A stretch of 64,000 nt of DNA from Nocardiopsis sp. CNR-923 (GCF_001942255.1 NZ_MKKC01000098.1:1-64000), one strand, 5' to 3'. Counted from the stretch's first letter, positions 1 to 9,133 are shown. Notes: generated by a model not told the origin, from the sequence alone. Made by a program: numbers and translations.

Positions 1-2
1 GC

Positions 3-89
3 AAGGCCTCCAACTTCCTGGCCATGCTCGGCATCGCCTGCATCCTCATCTGCTACAAGCACCTGGCCAAGCACACCGATGCCTTTTGA
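3..89 (+). CDS. C-terminal end of an unidentified membrane-associated protein (5' truncated)
   Basis: Frame 3 is open from the window edge and stops at TGA 87-89, giving 28 residues. They hold one hydrophobic run (FLAMLGIACILICY) followed by a short polar tail, KHLAKHTDAF. This looks like the last membrane segment and cytosolic tail of an integral membrane protein whose body lies upstream of the window. The family cannot be named from so little sequence. The gene points the same way as nucS but is separated from it by more than 300 bases. Confidence 0.45.
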   Translation, partial: KASNFLAMLGIACILICYKHLAKHTDAF

Positions 90-417
90 GATGAGCTCTA
101 AGGCGGGTTTTCTGTTTCCTGCGAGAGGATCACCCAATTTTTCACACCCACCATGCTTGCCATCTTCCCAGGCCAAGGCACATGAGAAGACCTAGATGAC
201 AAGAACCCCAAACCCGTATACGGAGACGGAGCCCAGCCCCCGGCGGGGTCTGATAAGTAAGGATCACCGGAGGTAAGACCAGGAAGCGCCCTGCCCTTCC
301 CCGTCACCAGGGGACACCCGAGACCCCAGGGGACGCCCTTCCATGCCCTGAGGGGCACTCAGTCAGCCTCTTTCCGACCGCGCCCGACAGGCCCCGGTCT
401 GTGGCAACCTTGAGGTC
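90..417. other. Intergenic region upstream of nucS, no supported gene
   Basis: This 328-base gap is visibly less GC-rich than its surroundings at its left end (T-runs and TTTTT near 136-141) and shows no reading frame with a plausible protein. A 9-base direct repeat, CCAGGGGAC, occurs twice between about 306 and 336. It should contain the nucS promoter, but I see no clear hexamers. An 86-codon frame on the minus strand has proline/glycine/serine-rich content and no recognisable family, so I do not call it. Confidence 0.5.
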
Positions 418-1095
418 ATGCGCCTCGTTATTGCCCGCTGTGTCGTAGATTACGTTGGACGGCTCACAGCCCATCTACCTCTTGCAACGCGTTTGATAAT
501 TTTCAAAGCCGACGGGAGTGTGTCCGTCCACGCCGACGACCGCGCCTTCAAGCCGCTCAACTGGATGAACCCGCCGTGCAAGCTGCGCGAGGAGACCGTC
601 GACGAAGGTCCTGACGTGTGGACGGTCACCCACAGCAAGTCCGGCGAGAAGCTCGTGCTGACCGTCGAGGAGGTCATGCACGACACCTCGCACGAACTCG
701 GCAAGGACCCCGGCCTCCAGAAGGACGGTGTCGAGGCGCACCTCCAGGAGCTGCTCGCGGAGCACATCACCACGCTCGGCGACGGCTACACCCTGATCCG
801 CCGCGAGTACCCGACCGCGATCGGCCCCGTCGACATCCTGTGCCGCGACGGCGCGAGCTCGACCGTGGCCGTCGAACTCAAGCGGCGCGGCGACATCGAC
901 GGTGTCGAGCAGCTGACCCGGTACCTGGAGCTGCTCAACCGGGACCCCACGCTGGCCCCCGTGCGCGGTGTGTTCGCGGCGCAGGAGATCAAGCCCCAGG
1001 CGCGCGTGCTCGCCGAGGACCGCGGCATCGCCTGCGTGGTGCTCGACTACGACGAACTGCGCGGGATCGAACCGGACACGCTGCGCCTCTTCTGA
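418..1095 (+). CDS. nucS: Mismatch-specific endonuclease NucS
   Basis: NucS is the actinobacterial/archaeal nuclease that cuts both strands at mismatches and replaces MutS-MutL repair in most Actinobacteria. The 225-residue length is usual for the family. The nuclease half shows the expected catalytic set: D139 in GPVDIL, E153 and K155 in VELKRRG, and Q165 in the GVEQLTRY helix. The N-terminal half (about 1-100) is the DNA-binding/dimerisation domain. The C-terminus DTLRLF fits the short tail that contacts the sliding clamp. The ATG at 418 is chosen because it yields the family's typical opening MRLVIARC. It appears to be transcribed alone, 103 bases before the ABC exporter. Confidence 0.95.
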   Translation: MRLVIARCVVDYVGRLTAHLPLATRLIIFKADGSVSVHADDRAFKPLNWMNPPCKLREETVDEGPDVWTVTHSKSGEKLVLTVEEVMHDTSHELGKDPGLQKDGVEAHLQELLAEHITTLGDGYTLIRREYPTAIGPVDILCRDGASSTVAVELKRRGDIDGVEQLTRYLELLNRDPTLAPVRGVFAAQEIKPQARVLAEDRGIACVVLDYDELRGIEPDTLRLF

Positions 1096-1198
1096 CCGCC
1101 CGCCGCGTCCCGGCGCCGCGGCTGTCCTCCGAACGGAGGACGGCCCCCGGACCGGACGGCCGATACCGGGCGGGCACGCCGCCCGCGACCATCGACAC

Positions 1199-2080
1199 AT
1201 GGCATCCACCCCGCCCGTCGTCGAGGCACACGGGCTACGCAAGGAGTACGACGGCCGCGCGGCCGTCGACGGCATCGACCTGACCATCCACCGCGGCGAA
1301 GTGTTCGCCCTGCTCGGCCCGAACGGCGCGGGCAAGTCCACCGCCGCCGGGATCCTCGCCGGTTTCCGGGGCCGCGACGCCGGCGAGGCGACGGTCCTGG
1401 GCGCCGACCCGGCACGCGCCGGACGCCGGTGGCGGTCGCGGATCGGCATCGTGTGGCAGCAGGAGACCGAGGTCCCCCGCCTGACCGTCCGCGCGGTCGT
1501 CCGCCACTTCGCCGGGTACTACCCGCACCCGCGCGACGTCGACGAGGTCCTCGGTCTGGCCGGTCTGACCGAGCGGGCCGACGCCCTGGCGCACACCCTG
1601 TCCGGCGGCCAACGGCGCCGCCTGGACGTCGCGCTGGGCATCGTGGGCCGACCCGAACTGCTCTTCCTCGACGAACCCACCACCGGGTTCGACCCGCGGG
1701 CGCGGCGCGACTTCTGGCGGACGGTCCGCGACCTGGCCGCCGTCGGCACCACCGTCGTCCTGACCACGCACTACCTGGAGGAGGTCGAGGCACTGGCCGA
1801 CCGGGTGTGCGTGATCGCGCACGGCCGGGTGCGCGCCGAGGGCCCCACCGACTCGCTGGGCGGGCGGATGACCGGGCAGACGACCGTGTCCTGGCTGGCC
1901 GACGGGGAGCCGCGGAGTGTGGACACCGACGAGCCCACCCGGGTGGTGCGACGGCTGTCGGACGCCTTCCGCGGGGAGGTGCCCGGCCTGACCGTGCACC
2001 GGCCCACCCTGGAGGACGTGTACCTGAACCTGATCGACGACTCCCCCCGGGAGACCGAACCGAAGGAGGTCGCGGCGTGA
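1199..2080 (+). CDS. ABC transporter ATP-binding protein (drug/exporter type)
   Basis: This 293-residue cytosolic ATPase energises the membrane partner encoded immediately downstream. Walker A is GPNGAGKST (40-48), the signature LSGGQ (134-138), Walker B LLFLDEP (154-160) and the H-loop histidine H191 in TTHYLEE. The C-terminal 80 residues form the extension typical of the DrrA/CcmA-like export class. The ATG at 1199 puts the first beta-strand right at the start; the frame is open further upstream but overlaps nucS. The stop overlaps the permease start (GTGA), so the two are translationally coupled. The substrate cannot be inferred beyond an exported drug, lipid or peptide. Confidence 0.92.
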   Translation: MASTPPVVEAHGLRKEYDGRAAVDGIDLTIHRGEVFALLGPNGAGKSTAAGILAGFRGRDAGEATVLGADPARAGRRWRSRIGIVWQQETEVPRLTVRAVVRHFAGYYPHPRDVDEVLGLAGLTERADALAHTLSGGQRRRLDVALGIVGRPELLFLDEPTTGFDPRARRDFWRTVRDLAAVGTTVVLTTHYLEEVEALADRVCVIAHGRVRAEGPTDSLGGRMTGQTTVSWLADGEPRSVDTDEPTRVVRRLSDAFRGEVPGLTVHRPTLEDVYLNLIDDSPRETEPKEVAA

Positions 2081-2895
2081 ACGGCGCGACGACGCGGCGG
2101 CTGCCCGGACCGGTGCGGGTGGGGCTGTCCCGGGCCTGGCTGGAGACGCGCGAGTTCGCCCGGCACTGGGAAAGCGTGGCGTTCACGTTCGCGCTCCCGG
2201 CCCTCATCCTCCTGCTCTTCGGGGTGATCTTCGACGGCTCCACCGGGGACGACATCTCGGCCGCCGAGTTCTACCTGCCCGGGCTGATCGCGATGGGCCT
2301 GATGTCGGTCAGCTTCCAGAACCTTGCCATCAGTATCGCCCTGGAGCGTGAGAACGGAACCCTGCGGCGGATACGGGGAACCCCGATGCCCCCGTCGGCC
2401 TACTTCGTCGGCAAGACCGCGCTGGTGTTCGTGCTGGCCCTGGGCCAGGTGGCGGTGCTGCTGGCGATCGCGGTCGGGGTGTACGGGGCCGACCTGCCCA
2501 CGGACCCCGGCGCGTGGGCGACCATGGTCTGGGTGCTGGTGTTGGGCACGATCTCCTGTGCGCTGCTCGGGATCGCGTTCAGCTCGCTGGCGCGCAGCCC
2601 CAGCACCGCCTCGGCCATCGTGGTCGTCCCCTTCCTGGCACTGCAGTTCACCTCCGGCGTCTTCGTGCCGCTGACAATCCTCCCCGGCTGGCTGGTGAAC
2701 GCCTCCTCGCTGTTCCCCCTCAGGTGGATGGCGCAGGGTATGCGCGCCGCCTTCTATCCGGACGAGGCCGCGGTGCTGGAGCCCAGCGGGGGCTGGGACC
2801 TTTCGACCGTCGCCGCCGTTCTGGGAGTGTGGTGCGTGGTCGGCCTCGTCCTGACGCTGGCCACGTTCCGATGGAAGACGAGCGAGGACGGGTAA
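2077..2895 (+). CDS. ABC-2 type transporter permease
   Basis: A 272-residue ABC-2 family permease. About six hydrophobic segments are visible: one near residues 30-50, then SVSFQNL and onwards, and a final segment before FRWKTSEDG. The pattern of a first helix, extracellular loop, LPGLIAMGLM, LERENGTLRRIRGTP coupling region and PFLALQFTSGVFVP is that of the exporter permease paired with DrrA-like ATPases. The GTG start at 2077 lies inside the ATPase stop codon. Five bases after its stop, the histidine kinase begins, so transporter and sensor are one operon. This arrangement commonly means the sensor responds to the transported compound. Confidence 0.9.
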   Translation: MNGATTRRLPGPVRVGLSRAWLETREFARHWESVAFTFALPALILLLFGVIFDGSTGDDISAAEFYLPGLIAMGLMSVSFQNLAISIALERENGTLRRIRGTPMPPSAYFVGKTALVFVLALGQVAVLLAIAVGVYGADLPTDPGAWATMVWVLVLGTISCALLGIAFSSLARSPSTASAIVVVPFLALQFTSGVFVPLTILPGWLVNASSLFPLRWMAQGMRAAFYPDEAAVLEPSGGWDLSTVAAVLGVWCVVGLVLTLATFRWKTSEDG

Positions 2896-2900
2896 CGGGG

Positions 2901-4148
2901 ATGACCGGGGAACGGGAGGACGACCACGCCTGGCACGTGGGCAGGGCGTGGGGCGTCTACTTCACGGGGTCGATGGCGGTGATCGCCGTGATCGCGGTCA
3001 CGACCGGCGCCGGCTGGCGCGGCTGGGCCACGGCCGCGCTCCTGGTCGGCACGGTCGGCTGGTATTTCCTCGCCGGGCGGCGCCTCCTGAGCCCGGAGGA
3101 GTACTACGGCAGCCCGCGCACGATTCCGTTCCTGGTCGGTCTCGTGGCGCTGATGGTCCCGGCCCTCGCCCTGACCACGACGGCGACGTTCGCCATGTTC
3201 GCCGTCTCTCCGCTCGCCTTCATGACCGGCGGCGCGTGGCTGGGCACGGCCACCGCCGCCGCGCTCCTGTTCGGCCCGATCCTGTTCCGGGTCGCCTCCG
3301 GCTCCCTCCCCTGGGCGGCCGCGGTCCCGGAACTGCTCATCTTCCTGGTCATCCTGTTCTTCTCACTGTGGTTCGCCCGGTGGTTCGCGCGGGTGATCGC
3401 GCAGAGCCACGAGCGCGCCGACCTCATCGCGGCGCTGCGCGCCAGCCGGGAGGAGAGCACACGGCTGTCGGAGGAGGCCGGAGCCCTCGCCGAACGCGAA
3501 CGGCTGGCGAGGGAACTGCACGACACCCTCGCCCAGGGGCTGACGAGCATCATCACGCTCAGCCAGGCGGTCGAGTCGGAACTGGACACCGACCCCGCGC
3601 TGGCGCGGCGGCATGTGGCGCTCATGCGCGAGACGGCCACCGAGAACCTCGCCGAGGCGCGCGCCATGGTGGCCGCCCGTCAACCCGTCCAGTTGGAGAA
3701 CGAGACCCTGGAGGCCGCCCTGTCCCGCATCACCGGGCGCTTCGGGAGCGAGATCGGCGTCGCCGCGCGCCTGCGCGTGGTCGGGGCTCCGGGCGTCCTG
3801 CCCGGAGCCCACCAGGTGGGTCTGCTGCGCGCCACCCAGGAGGCCCTGGCCAACATCCGCAAGCACGCCGGCGCCGGGCGGGCCGACGTCACACTCTCCT
3901 TCGCCCCGGAGTCGGTGGAGCTGACCGTGACCGACGACGGGCGCGGATTCGTCCCGGGCGGGTCGGGCGGGCACGGCCTCAACGGGATGCGTGCCCGGGC
4001 GGACGCGCTCGGAGGCCTGGTCGAGGTCGAGAGCGCCCCGGGCGCGGGGACGACCGTGCGCCTGGTGCTGCCCCTGGACCCCGAGCCGCCCTCCGACGCG
4101 GCTCCCACCACCCGTGTCGCCTCCTGTGAGAGAAGGGCCGCACCGTGA
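2901..4148 (+). CDS. NarL-type sensor histidine kinase
   Basis: A 415-residue membrane histidine kinase of the HisKA_3 family. Residues about 20-165 hold five or six hydrophobic segments (sensor). A helical linker is followed by the dimerisation box with RELHDTLAQGLT, phospho-acceptor H207. The ATPase domain has ANIRKHA (N box), the D-x-GRGF motif and GGHGLNGMR near the C-terminus. The ATG at 2901 follows the permease stop by 5 bases with GGGG upstream; a longer frame exists but overlaps the permease. The stop overlaps the response regulator start (GTGA). The sensor and transporter genes probably form an autoregulated stress or drug-response operon. Confidence 0.92.
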   Translation: MTGEREDDHAWHVGRAWGVYFTGSMAVIAVIAVTTGAGWRGWATAALLVGTVGWYFLAGRRLLSPEEYYGSPRTIPFLVGLVALMVPALALTTTATFAMFAVSPLAFMTGGAWLGTATAAALLFGPILFRVASGSLPWAAAVPELLIFLVILFFSLWFARWFARVIAQSHERADLIAALRASREESTRLSEEAGALAERERLARELHDTLAQGLTSIITLSQAVESELDTDPALARRHVALMRETATENLAEARAMVAARQPVQLENETLEAALSRITGRFGSEIGVAARLRVVGAPGVLPGAHQVGLLRATQEALANIRKHAGAGRADVTLSFAPESVELTVTDDGRGFVPGGSGGHGLNGMRARADALGGLVEVESAPGAGTTVRLVLPLDPEPPSDAAPTTRVASCERRAAP

Positions 4149-4777
4149 CGATCCGTGTCCTGTTGGTCGACGACCACCCCGTGGTCCGGGAGGGCATCCG
4201 CGGGATGCTCGGCGCCGAGGCCGACCTGGAGATCGTGGGAGACGCCGCCAGCGGCCCCGAGGCGGTCGCCCAGACCGCCGCCCTCGCCCCCGACGTCGTC
4301 CTCATGGACCTGCGCATGCCCGGCGGCGACGGCGTGGCGGCCACCGAACGCATCCGCGCCGAACGTCCCGACTGCCACGTGCTGGTGCTCACCACCTACG
4401 ACACCGACACCGACATCCTGCGCGCGGTGGAGGCCGGGGCCACCGGCTACCTGCTCAAGGACACCCCGCGGGCCCAACTCGCCGAGGCCGTGCGGGCCGC
4501 CGCCCGAGGGGAGACGGTGCTCGCCGCCTCCGTCACGGGTCGGCTGGTGGCGGGGATGCGGCGCCGCCCGGAGACCCCCGCCCTCTCACCCCGGGAGATC
4601 GAGGTGCTGCGTCTGGCGTCCGACGGCCGCACCAACGCCGAGATCGGCCGGGCGCTGCACATCAGCGCGACCACGGTCAAGACGCACCTGATGCGCGCCT
4701 ACGACAAACTGGGGGTGGCCGACCGCACGGCGGCCGTGAGCCAGGCGATCCGCCGGGGGCTGCTCCCCGGTGCGTGA
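4145..4777 (+). CDS. NarL/FixJ-family response regulator
   Basis: A 210-residue two-domain regulator. The receiver domain (1-120) has the acidic pair DD (9-10), phospho-acceptor D55 in LMDLRMP, and K106 in YLLKDTP. The C-terminal LuxR-type helix-turn-helix (about 145-205) starts LSPREIEVLRLASDG and contains TTVKTHLMRAYDKLGV. It is the cognate partner of the upstream kinase, with which it overlaps by 4 bases, and it is the last gene of the ABC-sensor operon, followed by a strong terminator hairpin. Confidence 0.93.
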   Translation: MTIRVLLVDDHPVVREGIRGMLGAEADLEIVGDAASGPEAVAQTAALAPDVVLMDLRMPGGDGVAATERIRAERPDCHVLVLTTYDTDTDILRAVEAGATGYLLKDTPRAQLAEAVRAAARGETVLAASVTGRLVAGMRRRPETPALSPREIEVLRLASDGRTNAEIGRALHISATTVKTHLMRAYDKLGVADRTAAVSQAIRRGLLPGA

Positions 4778-4785
4778 TCGGGTGA

Positions 4786-4815
4786 ATCGGGGTCGGGCCA
4801 GGGACCGACCCCGAT
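4786..4815 (+). terminator. Terminator hairpin after the ABC/two-component operon
   Basis: A perfect 11-bp inverted repeat, ATCGGGGTCGG (4786-4796) and CCGACCCCGAT (4805-4815), with an 8-base loop, begins 9 bases past the response regulator stop. There is no T-run, as is usual for actinobacterial terminators. Confidence 0.75.
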
Positions 4816-4861
4816 GCGACGGGCCCTCCCGAAGCCGAACAATCGATCTATGGTGGAGACA

Positions 4862-5515
4862 ATGAACGAGATCACCCCCTCGGGCGAGGGCCGGATGCGC
4901 GCCTCCGACGCGGACCGCGACCGCGTGGCGCACCTGCTCCGCGAGGCCCTCGCGGAGGGCCGTCTGGACCCCGACGAGCACAGCGAGCGCCTGGAGGCGG
5001 TCTACCAGGCCAAGACACTCGGTGAACTGGTCCCCATCACCGCGGACCTGCCCGAGCTGAGCGGGGACGCCGCGCCGGCGGCCCCGACCGCCCCCGGCGG
5101 TCCCGCGTCGCTCTTCGGCGGGGCGAGAGTCACGGCGGCCGAGCCCACCAGCCGCCTCGCGGTCGCGGTCATGGGCGGCGCGGACCGGTCCGGGAACTGG
5201 GTGGTCCCAGGCCACTTCGTCGCCGCGACCTGCATGGGCGGGGTCGACCTCGACCTGCGCGAGGCCCGGTTCACCCAACGCGAGACCACCATCTGGACCG
5301 GTTGCGTCATGGGCGGGATCGACATCGTCGCCCCCGACGACATCGAGGTGCGGGTGCACGGCCTGCCCATCATGGGCGGGTTCGGGGGCGGCCGGGGCCG
5401 ACGCGGCCCGGCGGCGCCGAACGCGCCGATCGTGCACGTCCGGGGCTTCGCGATCATGGGCGGTGTGGACGTCAGGTACAAGCGGCGCAAGCATCAGCGG
5501 GAGACCGACGACTGA
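4862..5515 (+). CDS. DUF1707 domain protein with LiaF-like C-terminal domain
   Basis: A 217-residue protein. The N-terminal DUF1707 segment (about 12-62) has the family pattern RASDADRDRVAHLLREALAEGRL...EHSERL...A. A Pro/Ala linker follows, then a C-terminal LiaF/DUF2154-like region with repeated short strands of the type VMGGADRSGNW, CMGGVDLDL, VMGGIDIVAP and IMGGVDVRYK. Proteins of this make-up are linked to cell-envelope stress sensing, but the biochemical role is not established. The ATG at 4862 follows GGTGGAG with a tight 3-base spacer; ATG 4850 is an alternative without a ribosome binding site. It is a single gene between a terminator and the M28 gene. Confidence 0.75.
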   Translation: MNEITPSGEGRMRASDADRDRVAHLLREALAEGRLDPDEHSERLEAVYQAKTLGELVPITADLPELSGDAAPAAPTAPGGPASLFGGARVTAAEPTSRLAVAVMGGADRSGNWVVPGHFVAATCMGGVDLDLREARFTQRETTIWTGCVMGGIDIVAPDDIEVRVHGLPIMGGFGGGRGRRGPAAPNAPIVHVRGFAIMGGVDVRYKRRKHQRETDD

Positions 5516-5747
5516 GCACGGGGCCCGGCGACGCACGCTCTCCAGACGTTCTGTTCGAAACGAGCCCTTCATCGGACCACAGTGATCAGCCGGACGTAAG
5601 GCCCTTGGCTTTTTGTGGCAATTTCTCCCACCGGATCTTGCCGTACTCCTCCGACCGGTGACAGGCTGCACCGGTCGCTTCACCCATGAGCGGGTGTCCG
5701 TCCCCCGCGACCGCGGTGTGACGGCCCCGAACGACGGAGGAGGCTCG

Positions 5748-7296
5748 TTGCGACCGATCCACGACCGCGTTCGACGACACCGCCGGGGAGCATCCCCCTC
5801 CCCCACGGCCCGGCGCACGGCGACCGCGGGGCTCATGGCCGCCCTGATGGCCGCCGGAACCCTCGCGGCCGGGCGCCCGCCCACGCCGCGGGGCCCACCG
5901 ACCCCGCCCGACTGCCCGACACGCTCCCGGAGATGGTGACCACCGGAGCGATCGAGCAGCACATGGAGAACCTCGCCACCATCGCCCGCTACAACGGCGG
6001 CAACCGCGCCTCGGGGACACCGGGCTACGACGTGGCCGCCCTGTACGTCGAGAACCAGTTGGAGCGGGCGGGGTACGAGCCTACCGCGACTACTACGAGT
6101 ACACGGCCTGGGAGGAGAACTCCGACGCCGTCCTGACCCAGACCGCGCCCGAACGGGTCGACCTGGTCAACGGGACTGACTACAGAACCATGTCCTACTC
6201 CGCCGCGGGCGATGTGACCGCTCCCGGCGTCCAGGTGGACATCACCGGCGGCGACAGCGGCTGCACCGCCGACGACTTCGCGGGCTTCCCCGCAGGAGCG
6301 GTCGCGGTCACCATGCGCGGCGCCTGCTCCTTCGCCCAGAAGACCCAGAACGCTGCCGACGCGGGGGCCTCCGCGGTCCTGGTGATCAACAGCTCCGACG
6401 AACTCCTCTCCGGTACCCTCAGCGATCCGTCCGAGATCCCGGCCGTCGGCGTTTCCGGCGCCGCGGGCGCGGACCTGCTGGCAGCCGGGGACGCCCTGGA
6501 GCTGCGGGTCATGGTCGACAGCGTCGTGCAGACCCGCGAGTCGTTCAACATCCTGGCCGAGACCGCTCGCGGTCGCGACGACAACGTCGTGGTGGTCGGC
6601 GGCCACCTCGACAGTGTCGAGGAGGGCGCGGGCATGAACGACAATGGCAGCGGCACCGCCTTCGTCCTGGAGACGGCCATCCAGCTCGCCGAGCAGGCCC
6701 CGCCCCGGAACCAGGTCCGGTTCGCCTTCTGGGGCACCGAGGAGAGCGGCCTGATCGGCTCCACCCGCTACGTCGAGGGTCTGGACGAGGGCGAGCTCGA
6801 CGACATCGCGCTCTACCTCAACTTCGACATGATCGGGTCCAGCAACTACGCCCGGTTCATCCTCGACGGCGGCGGAGAGCTGCCCGACTCCGAGGCCGCG
6901 CCGTCCGGCTCGGGGGCGATCGCGGCCGTCCTGAAGGAGTACTTCGACTCGCAGGGCCAGGTCAGCGAGCCCGGCGTGCTCAGCGGACGCACCGACTACC
7001 GGCCGTTCAGCCTCGCGGGCGTCCCGGTCGGCGGTCTGTTCAGCGGCGCCGACGGCGTCAAGACCGAGGAACAGGTCGAGTGGTACGGCGGTACGGCCGG
7101 TGAGACCTACGACCCGTACTACCACACCGCCGAGGACAGCATGGCGAACGTCAGCAGCGACTCTCTGAGCGACCTGTCGGCGGCGGGCGCCTACGCGGTG
7201 GAGTTCTTCGCCGAGAGCACCCTGCCCGTGAACGGTGTGTTCCGTGCCGCCGCGGCGCCGGACTTCCCGCGCCTGGGCGACGAATGGGTCCGCTAG
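5748..7296 (+). CDS. Secreted M28 zinc aminopeptidase (two apparent frameshifts)
   Basis: A secreted aminopeptidase of the Streptomyces griseus type that removes N-terminal residues from extracellular peptides. The TTG start at 5748 follows GGAGGAGG. The signal peptide (Arg-rich start, then GLMAALMAAGTLA) loses frame at about 5868; the next frame supplies APAHA, the expected cleavage site. A second single-base loss at about 6082 (GAGCC-TAC) shifts frame again. Corrected length is 516 residues. A PA domain precedes the catalytic domain, in which the zinc ligands are all present: GGHLDSV, NDNGSG, GTEESGL, NFDMIGS and YYHTAEDS. Residues on both sides of each break are fully conserved-looking, so sequencing error is likelier than decay, but two lesions in one gene deserve a check. 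Confidence 0.8.
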
Positions 7297-7310
7297 AACC
7301 CTGACCGAAG

Positions 7311-7357
7311 TCGGGGCGGACGGCGTGAACCCCCCGGTTCCACGCCGCCCGCCCCGA
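7311..7357 (+). terminator. Terminator after the M28 aminopeptidase
   Basis: A long imperfect hairpin 14 bases past the stop: TCGGGGCGG pairs with CCGCCCCGA, one mismatch follows, then CGGCGTG pairs with CACGCCG and AACC with GGTT around a CCCCC-containing loop. It is strong and GC-rich with no T tract. Confidence 0.75.
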
Positions 7358-7557
7358 ACGGTGCCTCCCCCTCCACGGCGTGCCCGGGTGGCCCCCCTCA
7401 TCCTCATCCACTCGGGTCCGCCGCTATGGACACCGTGCGGAAACTACGTTGAGTAGCTCCCTGTGTGCAACAAGGTAGCAGTGACATGGGTCACCTTCAC
7501 CCCATGATGCGGAACAGTTATCCTCCGTCACACGACTTTCACCTGACCACCGCGGCA

Positions 7558-7563
7558 TAGGCT
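7558..7563 (+). promoter_or_regulatory. Probable leaderless -10 element (TAGGCT) for pduO
   Basis: TAGGCT fits the actinobacterial TANNNT -10 consensus and lies 6 bases before the ATG at 7570, so transcription would start at or next to the A of the start codon. There is no Shine-Dalgarno sequence between them. I see no good -35. Confidence 0.5.
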
Positions 7564-7569
7564 GGCCCC

Positions 7570-8166
7570 ATGACCAAAAGGGACACGGACACACCGGTCG
7601 TACTGTCGAAGATCTACACACGCACCGGCGACCAGGGCACCACCGCACTCGGTGACATGAGCCGGACGGGCAAGAACGACACGCGGCTGGTCGGGTACGC
7701 CGACACCGAGGAGGCCAACGCCGCCATCGGCGTCGCCCTGGCCCTGGGCGAGGTCCCCGACGACGTGCGCGCCCTGCTCGCACGGGTGCAGAACGAACTG
7801 TTCGACCTCGGGGCCGACCTGTCCACCCCGATCACGCCCGACCCGAAGTTCCCGCCCCTGCGCGTCCTTCCCGAGTACGTCACCCGGCTGGAGGAGGCCT
7901 GCGACCGCTACAACGCCGACCTGCCCACGCTGCGCAGTTTCATCCTGCCCGGCGGCTCGCCCACGGTCGCGCTGCTGCACTCCGCGCGGATCGTGGTCCG
8001 CAGGGCCGAGCGCAGCGTGTGGGCGGCGATCGAGGAGCACGGCGGGACGGTCAACCCGCTCACCGCGCGCTACCTCAATCGCCTGTCGGACCTGCTGTTC
8101 ATCCTCGGCCGGCACGTGGCCGAGGAGGGCGACGAGGTGCTCTGGAAGCCCGGCGGGGAACGCTAG
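7570..8166 (+). CDS. Cob(I)yrinic acid a,c-diamide adenosyltransferase (PduO type)
   Basis: It transfers the adenosyl group of ATP to cob(I)alamin, making coenzyme B12 in the cytosol. The 198 residues show the PduO-family ATP-binding start YTRTGDQGTTALG (about 16-28), the YADTEEANAAIG helix in place of the usual DELNA motif, and the C-terminal RRAER...LNRLSDLLFILGR segment that forms the active-site helix. It stands alone, convergent with the ATP synthase operon tail. No cobalamin riboswitch-like sequence is visible upstream, and the gene looks leaderless. Confidence 0.93.
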   Translation: MTKRDTDTPVVLSKIYTRTGDQGTTALGDMSRTGKNDTRLVGYADTEEANAAIGVALALGEVPDDVRALLARVQNELFDLGADLSTPITPDPKFPPLRVLPEYVTRLEEACDRYNADLPTLRSFILPGGSPTVALLHSARIVVRRAERSVWAAIEEHGGTVNPLTARYLNRLSDLLFILGRHVAEEGDEVLWKPGGER

Positions 8167-8301
8167 GGCGTGTTCGACGGCGCATACCCCGCCGCGCGAC
8201 GGGCGGCATCCACGGCGCACGCCCTGGCCCGCCCCGTGTCCTCCACCGCCCCGGCGGAGGCGCGGTCCCGTCCCCACCCGCCCCGGCGGGCCCCGAAGGC
8301 T

Positions 8302-8595
8302 CTACCGCGCGAGCTCGCGTTCGACGGCCTCCACCTTGCTGTGCAGGCCGTCGACCACACCCTCGCGGATGTCCGCCTTGAGGGTCAGACTGATCCGGTG
8401 CGCGCCCTGCCCGGCGGCGTCGACCGCGCGCCTGACGACGTCCATCACCTCGTCCCACTCGCCCTCGACACTGGTGAACATGGACGTGGTCTCGTTGGGC
8501 AGCCCGCTGTCGCGGACCACCTTCACCGCGCGGGCGACGGCGGGCGCGATGTGCTCGTCCGTACCGAGCGGAGTCACGGAGAAAGCGACGATCAT
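8302..8595 (-). CDS. MTH1187/YkoF-type thiamine-binding-like protein
   Basis: A small 97-residue ferredoxin-fold protein of the MTH1187 (formerly DUF77) family. Its start MIVAFSVTPLGT, the central GEWDEVMDVVRRAVDAA helix and RISLTLKADIREG strand fit the family. Members are thought to bind thiamine or a related small molecule as oligomers; no enzymatic activity is established. It begins 4 bases after the DUF2550 gene and is probably the last gene transcribed with the ATP synthase operon. Confidence 0.85.
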   Translation of the reverse strand: MIVAFSVTPLGTDEHIAPAVARAVKVVRDSGLPNETTSMFTSVEGEWDEVMDVVRRAVDAAGQGAHRISLTLKADIREGVVDGLHSKVEAVERELAR

Positions 8596-8599
8596 GGGG

Positions 8600-9133
8600 T
8601 CACCCTAGACCGCGGTCGACGCCCTGTGAAGGACGACACTCACGCCTCCCACCGGTCCCCGGGGGCATCGACTCCATCCAGGACAGGAAACCCGTCAGAG
8701 CGGCGTCACCCATCGCGATCTCGAACTCCGCGGCCTCCGGATCGCCGCCGTCCGCGCCCAGCCAGGCGATCTGGACGACGCTCACGTCGCTCGGCAGGTG
8801 AGCCCGGTCGCCCTCGTCGGGGGCACGCCGTCCCACGACGACGAGACCGCGGCGCGACAGCATCGCCGTCGGCCGCGGTCTGAGGGAGAAGATCGGGAAC
8901 CAGCCCAGGCTCTCCGAGCCGTAACGGCCGAAGCCGATACGCCAGGAGCCCCGGCGTCCCGGCACTCCGGGGGCGCGCAGATAACACTCCACGGCCCCGC
9001 CGCGCCGTATCAGGGCCCACCGGCGCAGGGTGGCGGCGGCGAGCACCACCAGGAGGACCAGGAGCAGGACGAGGGCGACCCACTGCGTCGACCCCGTCAC
9101 CATCCCCGCCTGTGCGGAATCCGGCTGCTCCAT
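8600..9133 (-). CDS. DUF2550 family membrane protein
   Basis: A 177-residue protein with one N-terminal membrane anchor (WVALVLLLVLLVVLAAATL, about 18-36) and a cytosolic domain of the actinobacterial DUF2550 family (AVECYLR, WRIGFGRYGSESLGWFPIFSLRPRPT). A gene of this family directly after atpC is a recurring actinobacterial arrangement. Its function is unknown. It begins about 25 bases after the corrected end of atpC. Confidence 0.82.
   Translation of the reverse strand: MEQPDSAQAGMVTGSTQWVALVLLLVLLVVLAAATLRRWALIRRGGAVECYLRAPGVPGRRGSWRIGFGRYGSESLGWFPIFSLRPRPTAMLSRRGLVVVGRRAPDEGDRAHLPSDVSVVQIAWLGADGGDPEAAEFEIAMGDAALTGFLSWMESMPPGTGGRRECRPSQGVDRGLG

Noticed and set aside
98..358. An 86-codon minus-strand frame upstream of nucS
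   Set aside because: No family resemblance, unusual composition and no ribosome binding site; kept as intergenic sequence.
7440..7570. Cobalamin riboswitch before pduO
   Set aside because: The gap lacks the conserved B12-box sequence and the gene looks leaderless.
8239..8262. Terminator hairpin between pduO and the MTH1187-like gene
   Set aside because: CCGCC-CC-GGCGG has only a 2-base loop and a bulged extension; it may work but is not convincing.
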